A DNA stretch of 64,000 nucleotides from Ponticaulis sp. (GCA_002692725.1 NZLU01000039.1:310001-374000), one strand, 5' to 3'. Shown: positions 1 to 9,307, numbered from the stretch's first letter. Notes: generated by a model not told the origin, from the letters alone. Numbers and translations are program-made.

Positions 1-633
1 CTCGCCGGTATCCGGGTCGATTTCGAAGGCGGCCAGCAGGCGATCAGAGTCAACGACTTCACCGGATTTGGAAATCGTTGTGATCTGGTAATTTGAGGTG
101 GGCGCGACACCTTCGGGGTCTGTCGCGACCGCTGTAAAGATGATGCCGGTCTGGTTCTCATTGAGTTCGACCGGGGCGGCATCTTCAAACTCCGGTGGTT
201 CGTCGACATCATTGATCGTCACCCGGATCGTGGCGCGCACAGTGTTCACGCCGTCGGACAGTTCGAGCTGCTGCTCATACACATTGTCCATATTGTTATC
301 GACGGGTTGTTCGAAGTCGAATGAACCATTCCGTGCGCGCACCAGTCCTGATGACAGATCAAAGTCGAACCAGTCGAAATCACCATCAGGCAGAACGGTG
401 ATGGTGACCGTTGTGCTGTCGGGGTCTGAGATGGTCAGGTAGAATTCAACGAGCTCGTTTTCATTGAATGTGAAAGAGGTCGCACTGGTGAAACTTGGTG
501 GTGTGTTTGAGCTTCCACCGCCGCCTCCTGAACCGCCTCCGGACGAGCTGCCTCCGCCGCCACCTCCGCCACAAGCGGACAGGATGAAGGCTGTAGCGCA
601 CGCCAAAAGCGTGACTTTAATCTTTTGATACAC
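1..633 (-). CDS. Cadherin-like repeat lipoprotein, C-terminus outside the window
   Basis: Reading leftward from a GTG at 633 gives an open frame to the window edge (211 codons). The GTG is preceded by a GGGGGAA ribosome site about 8 bases away. The first 22 residues form a lipoprotein signal ending in the lipobox LSAC, followed by a Gly/Ser-rich linker. After the linker come repeats with FNENE, DPDS and DGVNTV patterns typical of cadherin-like or VCBS-type beta domains, which bind calcium in surface proteins. The protein is probably anchored in the outer membrane and projects repeats outward; the ligand is unknown. The true length cannot be seen. Confidence 0.72.
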   Translation of the reverse strand, partial: MYQKIKVTLLACATAFILSACGGGGGGGSSSGGGSGGGGGSSNTPPSFTSATSFTFNENELVEFYLTISDPDSTTVTITVLPDGDFDWFDFDLSSGLVRARNGSFDFEQPVDNNMDNVYEQQLELSDGVNTVRATIRVTINDVDEPPEFEDAAPVELNENQTGIIFTAVATDPEGVAPTSNYQITTISKSGEVVDSDRLLAAFEIDPDTGE

Positions 634-777
634 TTGTCGTTTCCCCCGACTATACGCGGTTTTTATTTTCTTTCGATAATGTTGAACTTGTCAGAAAACG
701 CAACTGCAAAAATGGCGTGCATGGGGACGTGCAGGAGGAAGGTCCTGGCGGATTAGTGTCGCTGGATCGTGGGGGCG

Positions 778-1923
778 TCAGATTAACTCGCAAGCCCACT
801 GTTCGCCGCGTTCGCAATCGCTCTCATAGCGTTCGATCTGGGCTTCTATACGTTCGATTTCATTACATGAAAATTCATAGCCAAGCTCACACCCGCGACG
901 CGATGCGACCAAAGCGTCGGAGTAACTACTTCTTTTCAACATATCCGAATAGTTTGAGCAGGCCAGACCCCAGGGGCCAGTGGCATAACACCCTTTCTTA
1001 TAGGCCTCGCGGGCGCCTTGCAGATCAGGCTCAAGGTCTTTTAGGAAACCTTCTTCCAGGTACCAGCCCCAACGGTCACAAGCCTGACCGATTCCGCCGT
1101 TACATGCGAGGCCATAGACCTTCTTGGCGAGACCTGAGTTTCGAGTCCCGACGAGCTCGCCCAAATAATAGCAACGTATGAAATCGCCACGGTTGCAATC
1201 ATTGACCAGGACCAGCTGCGCCTTTCTTTTCACAGTTTCGGCCAGCTCCTGATCTTGCGGGCGGAGGCGGTCGGGGCGCATTATTCTGTCAAGATTATAA
1301 CATCTGTCAGACCAGCCTTCGTCGCATTCTTTCTGGCCGAGGCTCAAGGTGCGGTCAAAGAATTCTTCCCACTCAGGATTGTTCTCTCGCTTGTACAGAA
1401 CAGCCAGAACCTCGCAACTATCGGTGCCTCCGCGTTCACAGTTTTCCCGGGTGGCCGCATAATACTCTTCCAGATCTGTATTGCGGCTTACTACGACGGC
1501 GCAGCCCACCGGCGAGCCAAGATTACAGGCGCGTTCACGCAGCTCATAGAACTTCTCTTTGTCGGCGGGGCCGCCAAAAGCCTGAAAGTACATTTCGCCA
1601 AGCCGGTCGCATGCCTCTGCGATCTCGCCATCGCAGGCTTTTTTATACGCTATGCGCGCGGCTGGGAGATCAGCCGGGACTCCAAGAGCCCGCTCCTGCA
1701 TGACACCTAAATCAAAGCAGGCGAGCGCGTGGCCCAGATCGCAGGCCGACTGCGAGTCGTTTTTTGCCTGTTCGTAATCACCCGCTTCATAGGCGGTCGA
1801 TGCACGTTGATAAATTTCATCTGGCGATGATGTGTTCTGGGCGAGTGCAGGGCCGCCGAGCAGTAGGAGTGACAGAGCCGCGAGGCCCGTCCAAAATGAA
1901 TTTCTGGTTTTGAAACTGGTCAT
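778..1923 (-). CDS. Secreted Sel1-like (TPR) repeat protein, Cys-rich
   Basis: A 381-residue protein starting at the ATG at 1923, which has AAGGGGGAAGCTTG directly upstream. A longer frame to 2076 exists, but the signal peptide (residues 1-28, ending ALAQ) fixes this start. The body is a series of Sel1/TPR-type helical repeats of about 36 residues, for example ACDLGHALACFDLGVM and ACDGEIAEACDRLGEMY. Each repeat carries paired cysteines about eight residues apart, suggesting disulfide-clamped helices as in Helicobacter cysteine-rich proteins (family knowledge). Likely a periplasmic scaffold or binding protein; the partner is unknown. Confidence 0.75.
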   Translation of the reverse strand: MTSFKTRNSFWTGLAALSLLLLGGPALAQNTSSPDEIYQRASTAYEAGDYEQAKNDSQSACDLGHALACFDLGVMQERALGVPADLPAARIAYKKACDGEIAEACDRLGEMYFQAFGGPADKEKFYELRERACNLGSPVGCAVVVSRNTDLEEYYAATRENCERGGTDSCEVLAVLYKRENNPEWEEFFDRTLSLGQKECDEGWSDRCYNLDRIMRPDRLRPQDQELAETVKRKAQLVLVNDCNRGDFIRCYYLGELVGTRNSGLAKKVYGLACNGGIGQACDRWGWYLEEGFLKDLEPDLQGAREAYKKGCYATGPWGLACSNYSDMLKRSSYSDALVASRRGCELGYEFSCNEIERIEAQIERYESDCERGEQWACELI

Positions 1924-2213
1924 CAAGCTTCCCCCTTCTGTAGCTCGGTTCCTCACAATAGTTGATCGCGCACCGGGCGCGTCAAGTTTAGCAGGCGCTG
2001 CCCACTGCAAAATTTTCGCGGGCTGAATGATACACACACGCGCCGAGGGGCAATTTTTCGTCGTAAACCTGGTCATTTTCTGGCGAGAAAAGGCGTATTA
2101 GCGGCGCAACTGAGGTTCGCATCGCGCCTTTAAAACGTGTCAGCAGTGCGCTTAATGATGCTTTCCCTGTGCCGTTGGATGTGATCATCTCTCGCCGCAC
2201 AGAGGGGGCTTAG

Positions 2214-2504
2214 ATGTACGGACTCATTGGAAAATTCACCTCGACTGAGGGCAAGCGCGATGAGCTGATTGGCTATCTGCTGGAAGGGCTGCAGGACATG
2301 CCGGGGTGTCTGTCCTATGTGGTGGCGAAAGCGCCAGAGGATGAGGTGACGATCTGGGTGACTGAGGTATGGGATACGTCAGAGAGCCATTTGGCGTCGC
2401 TGCAGCTGCCGCAGGTTCAGGCAGCGATTGCGAAGGCGCGGCCGATGATTGCGGGCATGGAACGGCTGGCCGAGACGGATGTTCAGGGCGGGGTTGGGAT
2501 TTAA
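2214..2504 (+). CDS. Antibiotic biosynthesis monooxygenase (ABM/YgiN-like) domain protein
   Basis: A 96-residue single-domain protein of the ABM ferredoxin-like fold. It shows the family pattern of an N-terminal beta strand (YGLIGKFT), a helix, GCLSYVV, then TIWVTEVWDTSESHLASL before a C-terminal helix. Relatives act as cofactor-free quinol or small-aromatic monooxygenases, or as haem-related proteins; the substrate cannot be read from sequence. It converges on arsC and their ends overlap by four bases, so they are separate transcripts. Confidence 0.8.
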   Translation: MYGLIGKFTSTEGKRDELIGYLLEGLQDMPGCLSYVVAKAPEDEVTIWVTEVWDTSESHLASLQLPQVQAAIAKARPMIAGMERLAETDVQGGVGI

Positions 2505-2923
2505 CCCACCCGATTGCCCGCTTCGTCGATCAGCATCTCGCCATCTTCCTTGTAGAACGGGCCGGGTGGGAGTTGGTCCAGCAGGTCGAGAACGGCTTCG
2601 CTCGGGCGGCAAAGTCTGACACCCTTCCGTGCACAGACGATCGGACGGTTTACGAGGACAGGATGTTCCAGCATGGCGTCGAGGAGGGTGTCGTCTGACA
2701 CGCTCTCGTCGAGGAGGCCGAGGTCTTTGGCGGGGGATTTTGTCTCGCGTAGCGCGGCGCGCGGTGTGAGGTCTGCGGCGGCAAACAGGGCAAGGAGCTG
2801 GGGCCGGGTCCAACCGGTATTGAGGTAGTCGATGACGATGGGCGTGTAGCCCGCCGCCTCGATTGTTTTGAGAACATTGCGGGAGGTGCCGCAATCGGGA
2901 TTGTGATGGATGACAATGCTCAT
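2501..2923 (-). CDS. arsC: Arsenate reductase, glutaredoxin/ArsC type
   Basis: A 140-residue protein with the N-terminal motif [10 protein letters not shown]; Cys11 is the expected nucleophile that reduces arsenate to arsenite with glutathione/glutaredoxin. [11 protein letters not shown] and the following KGVRLCRP match the conserved arginine-bearing core of the family. Length is typical. Its start overlaps the end of the upstream acr3 by four bases, indicating translational coupling: reduction by ArsC, then export by Acr3. No ArsR repressor is visible nearby. Confidence 0.93.
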   Translation of the reverse strand: MSIVIHHNPDCGTSRNVLKTIEAAGYTPIVIDYLNTGWTRPQLLALFAAADLTPRAALRETKSPAKDLGLLDESVSDDTLLDAMLEHPVLVNRPIVCARKGVRLCRPSEAVLDLLDQLPPGPFYKEDGEMLIDEAGNRVG

Positions 2924-3954
2924 TCGGCGGCGACCCTTTCTGTCTTCTGATCAAAGGCGTTGCGCGTTCGGTTGGCAAAGGCGCACAAGGACAACATGAC
3001 GGGAACTTCGACCAGCACTCCCACAACCGTGACGAGCGCCGCGCCGGAATTGAGGCCGTAAAGACCGATGGCAACGGCGACGGCGAGCTCAAAGAAATTC
3101 GACGTGCCGATCAGGGCGCACGGTGCGGCGACCCGGTGAGGGACACGCCAGAGAAAGGCCGCGCCATAGGCGAGTGCGAAAATGCCATAGGATTGAATGA
3201 GGATCGGAACCGCCAGCAGCGCAATGAGCAGCGGATTGGCGGTGAGCACCTGGCCCTGAAAACCGAACAGGAGGATGACGGTGGCCAGAAGCCCCATCAC
3301 CGAGAAGGGTTTCACACGTGCGGTGAACTGGCTGATGCGTGCCTCAGTGGCAAGGAATTGACGGGTGAAAATGCCGGCAATCAAAGGCACGATGACGTAC
3401 AGCCCGACAGACAGAAGCAGGGTGGACCAGGGGATGGCGATTTCGGTGACACCGAGGAGAATGGCGACGATTGGCGCGAAGGCGAACACCATGATCACGT
3501 CGTTCAGCGAGACCTGAACAAGGGTGTAATTCGGATCGCCTTTTGTCAGCTGAGACCAGACAAACACCATGGCCGTGCAGGGCGCAGCGCCCAGAAGGAT
3601 GAGGCCAGCAATATACTGGCTGGAGTCTTCAGCCGGGATGAAGCCTGCAAACAGATAGCGGAAAAAGAGAACACCCAGCGCCGCCATGGTGAAGGGCTTG
3701 ATAAGCCAGTTGACCACGACCGTAATGATCAACCCTTTGGGGCGTTCATGGATTCTGCGCAGGCTGGAGACATCCACCGACACCATCATCGGGTAGACCA
3801 TGGCCCAGATGAGGACGGCGACGATGAGGTTCACATTGGCGAACTGAAGGCCGGCAAGTGCGGAGAAGACGGACGGGAAGAAGACGCCTGCCGTGATGCC
3901 AATGATGATACAAAGCCCCACCCATACGGATAGGAAACGTTCAAAAATTCCCAT
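2920..3954 (-). CDS. acr3: Arsenite efflux permease, ACR3 family
   Basis: A 344-residue polytopic membrane protein with about ten hydrophobic segments. The ACR3 hallmark [15 protein letters not shown] in the fourth segment includes the conserved Cys126 needed for arsenite transport in characterised members. Near the C-terminus, [12 protein letters not shown] is the other family signature. It extrudes arsenite across the inner membrane using the proton motive force. First gene of the leftward acr3-arsC operon. It diverges from the DUF3365 lipoprotein gene at 4165, so 3955-4164 should hold both promoters. Confidence 0.93.
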   Translation of the reverse strand: MGIFERFLSVWVGLCIIIGITAGVFFPSVFSALAGLQFANVNLIVAVLIWAMVYPMMVSVDVSSLRRIHERPKGLIITVVVNWLIKPFTMAALGVLFFRYLFAGFIPAEDSSQYIAGLILLGAAPCTAMVFVWSQLTKGDPNYTLVQVSLNDVIMVFAFAPIVAILLGVTEIAIPWSTLLLSVGLYVIVPLIAGIFTRQFLATEARISQFTARVKPFSVMGLLATVILLFGFQGQVLTANPLLIALLAVPILIQSYGIFALAYGAAFLWRVPHRVAAPCALIGTSNFFELAVAVAIGLYGLNSGAALVTVVGVLVEVPVMLSLCAFANRTRNAFDQKTERVAAE

Positions 3955-4164
3955 TTGCTGTGATACGCCCTTACCCAGTTCAACGAATTCATTTCAAAAA
4001 ATTATGAAACAAAAATAGCTTTGAATGACGATCGTGTCATTCTAAGTTTTTATGACATCTCTCGGAAAAAAACCGACCCTTTCAGTTGCGCGGATTCGCG
4101 CAGTGTAGTCGACTATCGCGATATGATATTTCCCAATAACCATAATAATTATAGGGGAAATGAC

Positions 4165-4770
4165 ATGCGCAATTTTATTCTCACCTCATGCGCTTTGGGG
4201 CTGTTGACGCTGGCGAGTTGCGCAAAGGTCGACAACATGCCGGAGCCAAGCTTTGACGATATTGGCCGGGCAACCGAGGCGGCGTCCCGACTGCAGTCTG
4301 AACTCCGCACCGAGTTGATGACAGCCATCAAAGCAGACGGTCCGGCGGCGGCCGTTCAGGTGTGCGCTGAGCGCGCGCCAGCGCTCGCTGAAACCATTTC
4401 CCTTGATACAGGCTATCAGATTTCTGAAATGACCCTGAGCGGGTCTGGCGTGGGCCATTCGCCGGATGCCTGGGAATCCCATGTCATGGTCGTGTTCGAA
4501 GAGGCGCTGGCCTCCAGGGTGAATCCGAAATTCATGGAGCATTCTGAAGTGGTGCTGAACGACAATGGCGTCGCCGAATTTCGCTGGATGAAGCCAATTT
4601 TTGCGGGTCAGTCATCGGCGGTTTGCCATGAGGCCGATGTGGAAGCCGCCGCGGCGCGCCTTCTGGCTGATGGGGCACAATCGGCTTCGGATGCCGAAGC
4701 TGGCGATCTGCGCGGTGCCTATACCGTGCGCAAGGCGCTCGAGACTATCGAAGTCGCGATGCTGGATTAG
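4165..4770 (+). CDS. DUF3365 (Tll0287-like) lipoprotein with degenerate haem motif
   Basis: A 201-residue protein starting at the ATG at 4165 behind AGGGGAAATGAC; the lipoprotein signal ends in LTLASC, which selects this start over an in-frame one at 4021. The body matches the Tll0287-like fold: AAVQVCAERAPALAE, RWMKPIFAG and GDLRGAYTVRK. In this family a CxxCH binds haem c near the C-terminus. Here the motif reads SSAVCH, so the first cysteine is replaced by serine and only one thioether could form. A paralogue with an intact motif follows 140 bases downstream. Role unknown, probably a periplasmic redox or gas sensor. Confidence 0.78.
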   Translation: MRNFILTSCALGLLTLASCAKVDNMPEPSFDDIGRATEAASRLQSELRTELMTAIKADGPAAAVQVCAERAPALAETISLDTGYQISEMTLSGSGVGHSPDAWESHVMVVFEEALASRVNPKFMEHSEVVLNDNGVAEFRWMKPIFAGQSSAVCHEADVEAAAARLLADGAQSASDAEAGDLRGAYTVRKALETIEVAMLD

Positions 4771-4910
4771 AGCTGGGGAGGAGGGTGCGTCTGGCACAGG
4801 CCTTATTGGCGGTGCCGGACGCATTTTTAATGACCTTCTGGCGCGATAATGGCTGTTCAACTTAACGGAAAATGATACATCCGCGGCAATTCCGATGGAT
4901 GGAGTGTGAG

Positions 4911-5579
4911 ATGAAGCAAGCCTTATTGATGAGTTCTGTCGCAGCGTTTGCGCTCTTATTGTCCGGGTGCCAGCAAAACGCACCTGAAGGCGAGGAGGCG
5001 ACAATCGATACGCCTTCGAAACAGACCACCTATTCCGCCTCAAATCCGGATCGGATCCTCTCTAATGACGAATTGAACGCGCATGCCGATGAGGCGCGCG
5101 CAGCAGCCATGCAGCTGGGCCAGGAGCTGAAAGCGGAATTGATTGCGGCGATGGAGGCTGGGGGGCCAATGGCGGCGATTTCTGTCTGCGCAGAGATGGC
5201 ACCGGCGATTGCCTCACGCATATCAGACGAGACCGGCATGGAGGTGGGGCGGACATCGCTCAAAACCCGCAATTCGGCCAACGCGCCCGATGCCTGGGAA
5301 GTGGAAAGCATGGAACGGTTTCTCACATCCTCCGCAAACGGATATTCGCTTACCGATATTGAACGGTTCTACGCTCTGGAAGAGGAGGGCGAGACCGTCT
5401 TTCGCTTTATGAAGCCAATTGTGATGCAGGAGATGTGCGTCATGTGTCATGGTGATGCGGTGTCTGACGATGTGATGGAGGCGGTACGGGCGGCTTATCC
5501 GCAGGATCAGGCGACAGGGTTTGCGCCCGGGGATCTGCGCGGGGCCTTCACCGTGACCAAAACGCTGGACCTCAATTAG
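4911..5579 (+). CDS. DUF3365 (Tll0287-like) haem-binding lipoprotein
   Basis: A 222-residue paralogue of the preceding gene. The start at 4911 is chosen because it begins the lipoprotein signal (lipobox LLLSGC) and follows GGATGGAGTG. It shares AAISVCAEMAPAIASRI, FRFMKPIVM and GDLRGAFTVTKT with its neighbour but keeps an intact CVMCH haem c motif near residue 181. The product is probably a monohaem c-type protein facing the periplasm, matured by the Ccm system encoded at 29.9-33.9 kb. Tandem duplication with loss of one Cys in the first copy suggests divergent roles. Followed after 13 bases by the GNAT gene. Confidence 0.8.
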   Translation: MKQALLMSSVAAFALLLSGCQQNAPEGEEATIDTPSKQTTYSASNPDRILSNDELNAHADEARAAAMQLGQELKAELIAAMEAGGPMAAISVCAEMAPAIASRISDETGMEVGRTSLKTRNSANAPDAWEVESMERFLTSSANGYSLTDIERFYALEEEGETVFRFMKPIVMQEMCVMCHGDAVSDDVMEAVRAAYPQDQATGFAPGDLRGAFTVTKTLDLN

Positions 5580-5592
5580 GCATGCAACGCGT

Positions 5593-6150
5593 ATGCTGAT
5601 CCGGTTTGCCAGAGCTGATGATGCGGCGGCGTGTGCTGCGATTTACCGGCCCTTTGTTGACGGGAGCGCGGTGTCGTTCGAGCTTGATGCTCCGGGTGCG
5701 GAGGTTGTGGCAGGACGGATTGAGAAGCTTTGGCCGAGCCATCCATGGATTATTGCCGAAGAGGATGGCGTGGTGCTGGGCTATGCCTATGGGGCGCCCT
5801 ATCGGGAGCGCAAAGCCTATCAATGGGCTGTTGAAGTGACGGTGTATCTGGCACCTGAGGCGCGGGGAAAGGGGCTGGGACGAAAGCTCTATGAGGTGTT
5901 GCTGAATGTGCTGAGCCGGCAGGGCTTTACCAAGGCTTACGGCGTGGTGACGCTGCCCAATCCGGCAAGTGCGGCGCTGCATGAGGCGGTGGGGTTCAGG
6001 CCCTTCGCGGTCTATCGCGATATCGGCTTCAAGAATGGCGCCTGGCATGATGTCGGCTGGTGGGAGTGTGATCTTGCGAGCAAGATGACGCCGCAACCGG
6101 AACCGGTCTTGCTGACGGAGCTTGGGTATCTGGCTGGCGCTGAGGTGTGA
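5593..6150 (+). CDS. GNAT N-acetyltransferase, phosphinothricin acetyltransferase-like
   Basis: A 185-residue GNAT-fold enzyme. The acetyl-CoA pyrophosphate loop is ARGKGLGRKLY near residue 94, and the N-terminal IRFARADDAAACAAIYRPFV with VSFEL matches the Pat/Bar subfamily. VGFRPFAVYRDIGFKNGAWHDVGWWE is the typical C-terminal signature of that group. Such proteins acetylate phosphinothricin, methionine sulfoximine or other small amines; the natural substrate here is unknown. It starts 13 bases after the haem lipoprotein gene and may be cotranscribed with it. Confidence 0.85.
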   Translation: MLIRFARADDAAACAAIYRPFVDGSAVSFELDAPGAEVVAGRIEKLWPSHPWIIAEEDGVVLGYAYGAPYRERKAYQWAVEVTVYLAPEARGKGLGRKLYEVLLNVLSRQGFTKAYGVVTLPNPASAALHEAVGFRPFAVYRDIGFKNGAWHDVGWWECDLASKMTPQPEPVLLTELGYLAGAEV

Positions 6151-6152
6151 GG

Positions 6153-6174
6153 GATACCCGCCTGCGCGGGTATC
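6153..6174. repeat. Short REP-like palindrome between convergent genes
   Basis: GATACCCGC (6153-6161) and GCGGGTATC (6166-6174) form a perfect 9-bp stem with a 4-base loop, placed between the ends of the GNAT gene and the TIR-STAND gene. There is no T tract, so it is more like a dispersed palindromic repeat than a classical terminator, though it could end transcription from both sides. Confidence 0.6.
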
Positions 6175-6195
6175 GTCGGGTGGCTTGGGATGTGC

Positions 6196-8997
6196 TCACG
6201 CGTCCTTGCCGAAGGGCCACCAGCGGGTGAGGTCGGCGAGGATGAGCTTCGTAATCGAAGGCGCGTCTTCGGAGTCACAGACTTTTTCGACGTCCGGACC
6301 GAGCGTTTCGGGATCGAAACAACGCAGCACTTTCACCAGAAGCGCGAAGACCTGCGGCTCGGTGCCGTCAATGGTGCGGCGGATCCAGAACGGGCCTGCC
6401 GTATCGGACATATTGCCATCTCCACCGAGCACGTGTTCGACATAAACGTTGATTGCCGGAGTGCTGGCGGGTCGTCGGTTGAACGGATTGGGAAAGTCGA
6501 CATTCGGATCACGCGTCGCTTCGACCATGAGTGGCCAGTCGAGGCCTTCGACTTCCTCTTTATACATGTCCCAGCCACCGCCTTGCTGGAATCGCGGCGG
6601 AGGCTCGCCGGCATACCAGTCCTTCAAATTCTGCATATGGGTTTCAGGCCCGAGATAGATTTCATGAACCCAGTACATGGCACGTGCGATTTCGCGCAAT
6701 TGCTCGTCATAGACGAGCTGGGCTGTGCTGGCGAATAATGGATCTGCCATTTCACGAGGGATGATATAAGTATCAATCCAATCCAGAAATTCGGGGTTAT
6801 AATAGCCAAAACGATCTGCTGAGAGATCGAGTTCGTCCTGATGTGGACCCGAGATATAAGGATTGATGCCCGAGATGGCCTTGATCCGTTCATAGCTGAC
6901 CACAGACCGGATTGAGCAATACAGATAGCGAAAGCCGGAATGCAGTCGGGTATTGCAATCGAACCCATCTGGCTGGTCTTCAATGCCGAGAATGAACGGG
7001 GTCCGGCTATCGGCTCGCGGTAGAAATTGGTTCAGTCGATTCCGAATGCGAGCGTTTGCAGCAAGGTCCTCCCATGTATAGCGGGTGACATCGCGAATAC
7101 GTTCATCGGTTGCCGTCTGAAGCTGGACATATTGCGAGCCCGCAAAGACGGCAATGGCGGCGAGCACCATTGTGGCAAGGACCGAGGCCTGAGTGACGCG
7201 GCGTCGTCCGCGGGCGCGTTTTTTCTCTTCCGCCTCGGCCTTTTCAATGCTGGCGGTGATAAAGGCGCGCTGATCATCGGTCAGCTGATGGGCGCGCTCG
7301 TTGAGATATGTCCGTGCACGGTTTAATTTGAGTCCAGTCAGAAGCGCGGAGGCTTTATCAGCCTTGCTGGCGCGTTGCCAGTCGGCCATGTCGCGCTGGA
7401 GCTGTTGGCGTCCAATGAGGAAGTCGCGGGCCTCATCGAGCCAGCTGCGAAGACGCGGCCATTTCCGCAAAAGGGCTTCGTGAGCCACCTCCACCATGCG
7501 GTTGTCGCCCTCCTGGCTGATGATGAGAAGACGGGCGGTGGCGAGTTTATCGAGCAGCGGGTGGGCTTTGGCAGGCAATTCATCCCAGCGGGCCGGCTGG
7601 CGGGCATATTCGCCCTTGTCATTCACCTGCACCATGGCCGGCACAAAGGCATCGCGCAGGGCGTTCAGCTCTTCCTCGCGCGGTGCCGCATCGGCGATGA
7701 CGCTGTCAGCCGCTTTCCGGACAGCATTTTCAAGCGGGGTGAGGCCGTCTTTCTCGCTGCCGAGCGCCTGATATTCGGAGAGGCTGAAATGCCGGTCCGC
7801 CGAGGCGTGATCATACAGTTCGCGCAGGGCAAAAGCGAGGAGGGGAAGGGCGTCCTCGGTCTCGGCATCGCGGCTCGCCATCTGAACGAGGCCGTTTTCG
7901 AGCGTGATGCCGGCAACGCGGGCAGGCCCTTCAATGATCTGAGGCACGCGGGTGAGCGGCAGTGGGCCGAGCGAGAATTCCTCAAAACGGCAGGTGAGAT
8001 CGGAAGAGGATTGGAGCGCTTCGAGATAGTCTGAGCGCATACAGAAAATGGCAAGAAAGGGCAGATCATCAGACATGGCCGCGCTGATGATCTTAAGGAA
8101 ACGAGCGGCCTCATCCGGGTCTGAGGCGCCGAACAGCTCCTCGGCCTGATCAATGGGCAGAAGAATGCTGGCATCTTTTGACCCGGCCCACATGCGAATG
8201 TCAGCGGCGAGGTCAGACAGGCCACGGTCGAGATCGGCAGCCATGAGCATTTCGCGGTATTTTCGCCAGTCGCGCGTATCCATCATCATGGCGAGCGAGC
8301 GGGCGAGTTCATCCACGGGGCGGCGCTGGGGTCGCATGGGCGGCATGACCACCCAATTGCGGGTGTCGCGCCGGATGCGCGGAATGACCCCGGCACGAAG
8401 GAGGGAGGATTTGCCGGAGCCGGACGCGCCGAGAAGGGCGAGGAGCCGCGTGCCGCCATGGGCGCGACGGGCGTTGAGCCGTTCAATCATCCGGCGGATT
8501 TCATCATCCCGGCCGAAATAGATGGCGGCGTCATCCTCCTGAAAGGCGAGGAGGCCCGGATAGGGCGGGCGTGAGGCATCCCAGGAGAACCCGCCTTGCG
8601 AGTCAAGCGCGATGCGGGTGAGCTCACGGGCGAGGCGTTCAAGACCGCCTTCGCGATCGGCCAGAAGATCGAGCGCCTGAATGTCGGGCGCGATCAGCTG
8701 GTCGCCTGTGGGCGTTTCGATGACGGGGAAAATGGGTTTCCCAAGGGCGCGGGCCTGGGTGTATTCGGCGAAGCACCATTTGGACTCCATCCAGTTTGGC
8801 GTCTGGATGATGATGATGGCCTCGGAGCGCTCAATCTCGCGATAGAGGGTTTTCTCCCAGTCCGAGCCGGGGGCTATGCCGGAATGCTTGTCGAAATCGA
8901 GAAAGGGCGTTTCAAAGCCGTTCTGCGCCAGCCATTGTTTGATGCGGGCAGCCGGTTCGCCATCGCGGCTGGAGTGAGAGATAAAGACCCGTGCCAT
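6196..8997 (-). CDS. TIR - nSTAND ATPase - transmembrane protein, candidate defence/signalling protein
   Basis: A 933-residue protein; the ATG at 8997 is used because it directly opens the TIR domain (ARVFISHSSRDGE) behind GGGGGCGAATT. Residues 1-130 are a TIR domain with WCFAEY, whose Glu78 sits at the catalytic position of NAD-cleaving TIRs. Residues about 155-500 are an nSTAND-type NTPase: Walker A GASGSGKSS near 190-198 and Walker B ILLPIDQAEELF near 278-289. A Lys/Arg-rich stretch precedes one transmembrane helix at about 601-620. The last 310 residues are Tyr/Trp-rich and I do not recognise them; no WD40 or TPR repeats are visible. STAND proteins sense a trigger and oligomerise to activate the effector domain (family knowledge); TIR effectors commonly deplete NAD. 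Confidence 0.82.
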   Translation of the reverse strand: MARVFISHSSRDGEPAARIKQWLAQNGFETPFLDFDKHSGIAPGSDWEKTLYREIERSEAIIIIQTPNWMESKWCFAEYTQARALGKPIFPVIETPTGDQLIAPDIQALDLLADREGGLERLARELTRIALDSQGGFSWDASRPPYPGLLAFQEDDAAIYFGRDDEIRRMIERLNARRAHGGTRLLALLGASGSGKSSLLRAGVIPRIRRDTRNWVVMPPMRPQRRPVDELARSLAMMMDTRDWRKYREMLMAADLDRGLSDLAADIRMWAGSKDASILLPIDQAEELFGASDPDEAARFLKIISAAMSDDLPFLAIFCMRSDYLEALQSSSDLTCRFEEFSLGPLPLTRVPQIIEGPARVAGITLENGLVQMASRDAETEDALPLLAFALRELYDHASADRHFSLSEYQALGSEKDGLTPLENAVRKAADSVIADAAPREEELNALRDAFVPAMVQVNDKGEYARQPARWDELPAKAHPLLDKLATARLLIISQEGDNRMVEVAHEALLRKWPRLRSWLDEARDFLIGRQQLQRDMADWQRASKADKASALLTGLKLNRARTYLNERAHQLTDDQRAFITASIEKAEAEEKKRARGRRRVTQASVLATMVLAAIAVFAGSQYVQLQTATDERIRDVTRYTWEDLAANARIRNRLNQFLPRADSRTPFILGIEDQPDGFDCNTRLHSGFRYLYCSIRSVVSYERIKAISGINPYISGPHQDELDLSADRFGYYNPEFLDWIDTYIIPREMADPLFASTAQLVYDEQLREIARAMYWVHEIYLGPETHMQNLKDWYAGEPPPRFQQGGGWDMYKEEVEGLDWPLMVEATRDPNVDFPNPFNRRPASTPAINVYVEHVLGGDGNMSDTAGPFWIRRTIDGTEPQVFALLVKVLRCFDPETLGPDVEKVCDSEDAPSITKLILADLTRWWPFGKDA

Positions 8998-9115
8998 AAT
9001 TCGCCCCCGCGCGGATGAGACTGGCCTCACCCCGTGGTGAGGTTAACTGAGGGGGGTGGGCGAGTCGAGCGGATTGGTTGGGGATAACTCTCTCATCCCG
9101 TGCAATTTGCCATGT

Positions 9116-9268
9116 TGTCATCCCGCGCACACTGCAGCACGCAGTGATGCCGTGTAGACGCGGGACCATCTCTGCGCCAACTGCGATAAGGTCCCGGATC
9201 AGCATCGCACAACTGCATTATGCGAAGCATCCGGGATGACAGTTTTGAGCACCGTGCGCGGGATGACA
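9116..9268. repeat. Nested inverted-repeat element (REP/MITE-like)
   Basis: TGTCATCCCGCGCAC (9116-9130) is repeated in perfect inverse at 9254-9268. A second inverted pair, CGGGACC (9161-9167) and GGTCCCG (9190-9196), lies inside. The segment has no plausible gene and resembles the mobile palindromic intergenic repeats common in alphaproteobacteria. Copies elsewhere in the genome would confirm this. Confidence 0.6.
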
Positions 9269-9278
9269 GGAGGGGAAC

Positions 9279-9307
9279 AGAAAAAGCCCCTCTGCAATGA
9301 GAGGGGC
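9279..9307 (-). terminator. Rho-independent terminator
   Basis: On the minus strand, GCCCCTCT and AGAGGGGC form an 8-bp stem with a 6-base loop, followed by TTTTTCTG. It lies just after the leftward four-helix lipoprotein gene that ends at 9337, so it most likely ends that transcript. Confidence 0.85.

Noticed and set aside
1988..2200. 70-codon minus-strand frame upstream of the Sel1 gene
   Set aside because: No family, no convincing ribosome site; probably chance.
3136..3933. 265-codon plus-strand frame
   Set aside because: Antisense to acr3; composition is charged and domain-free, a typical shadow of a hydrophobic membrane gene.
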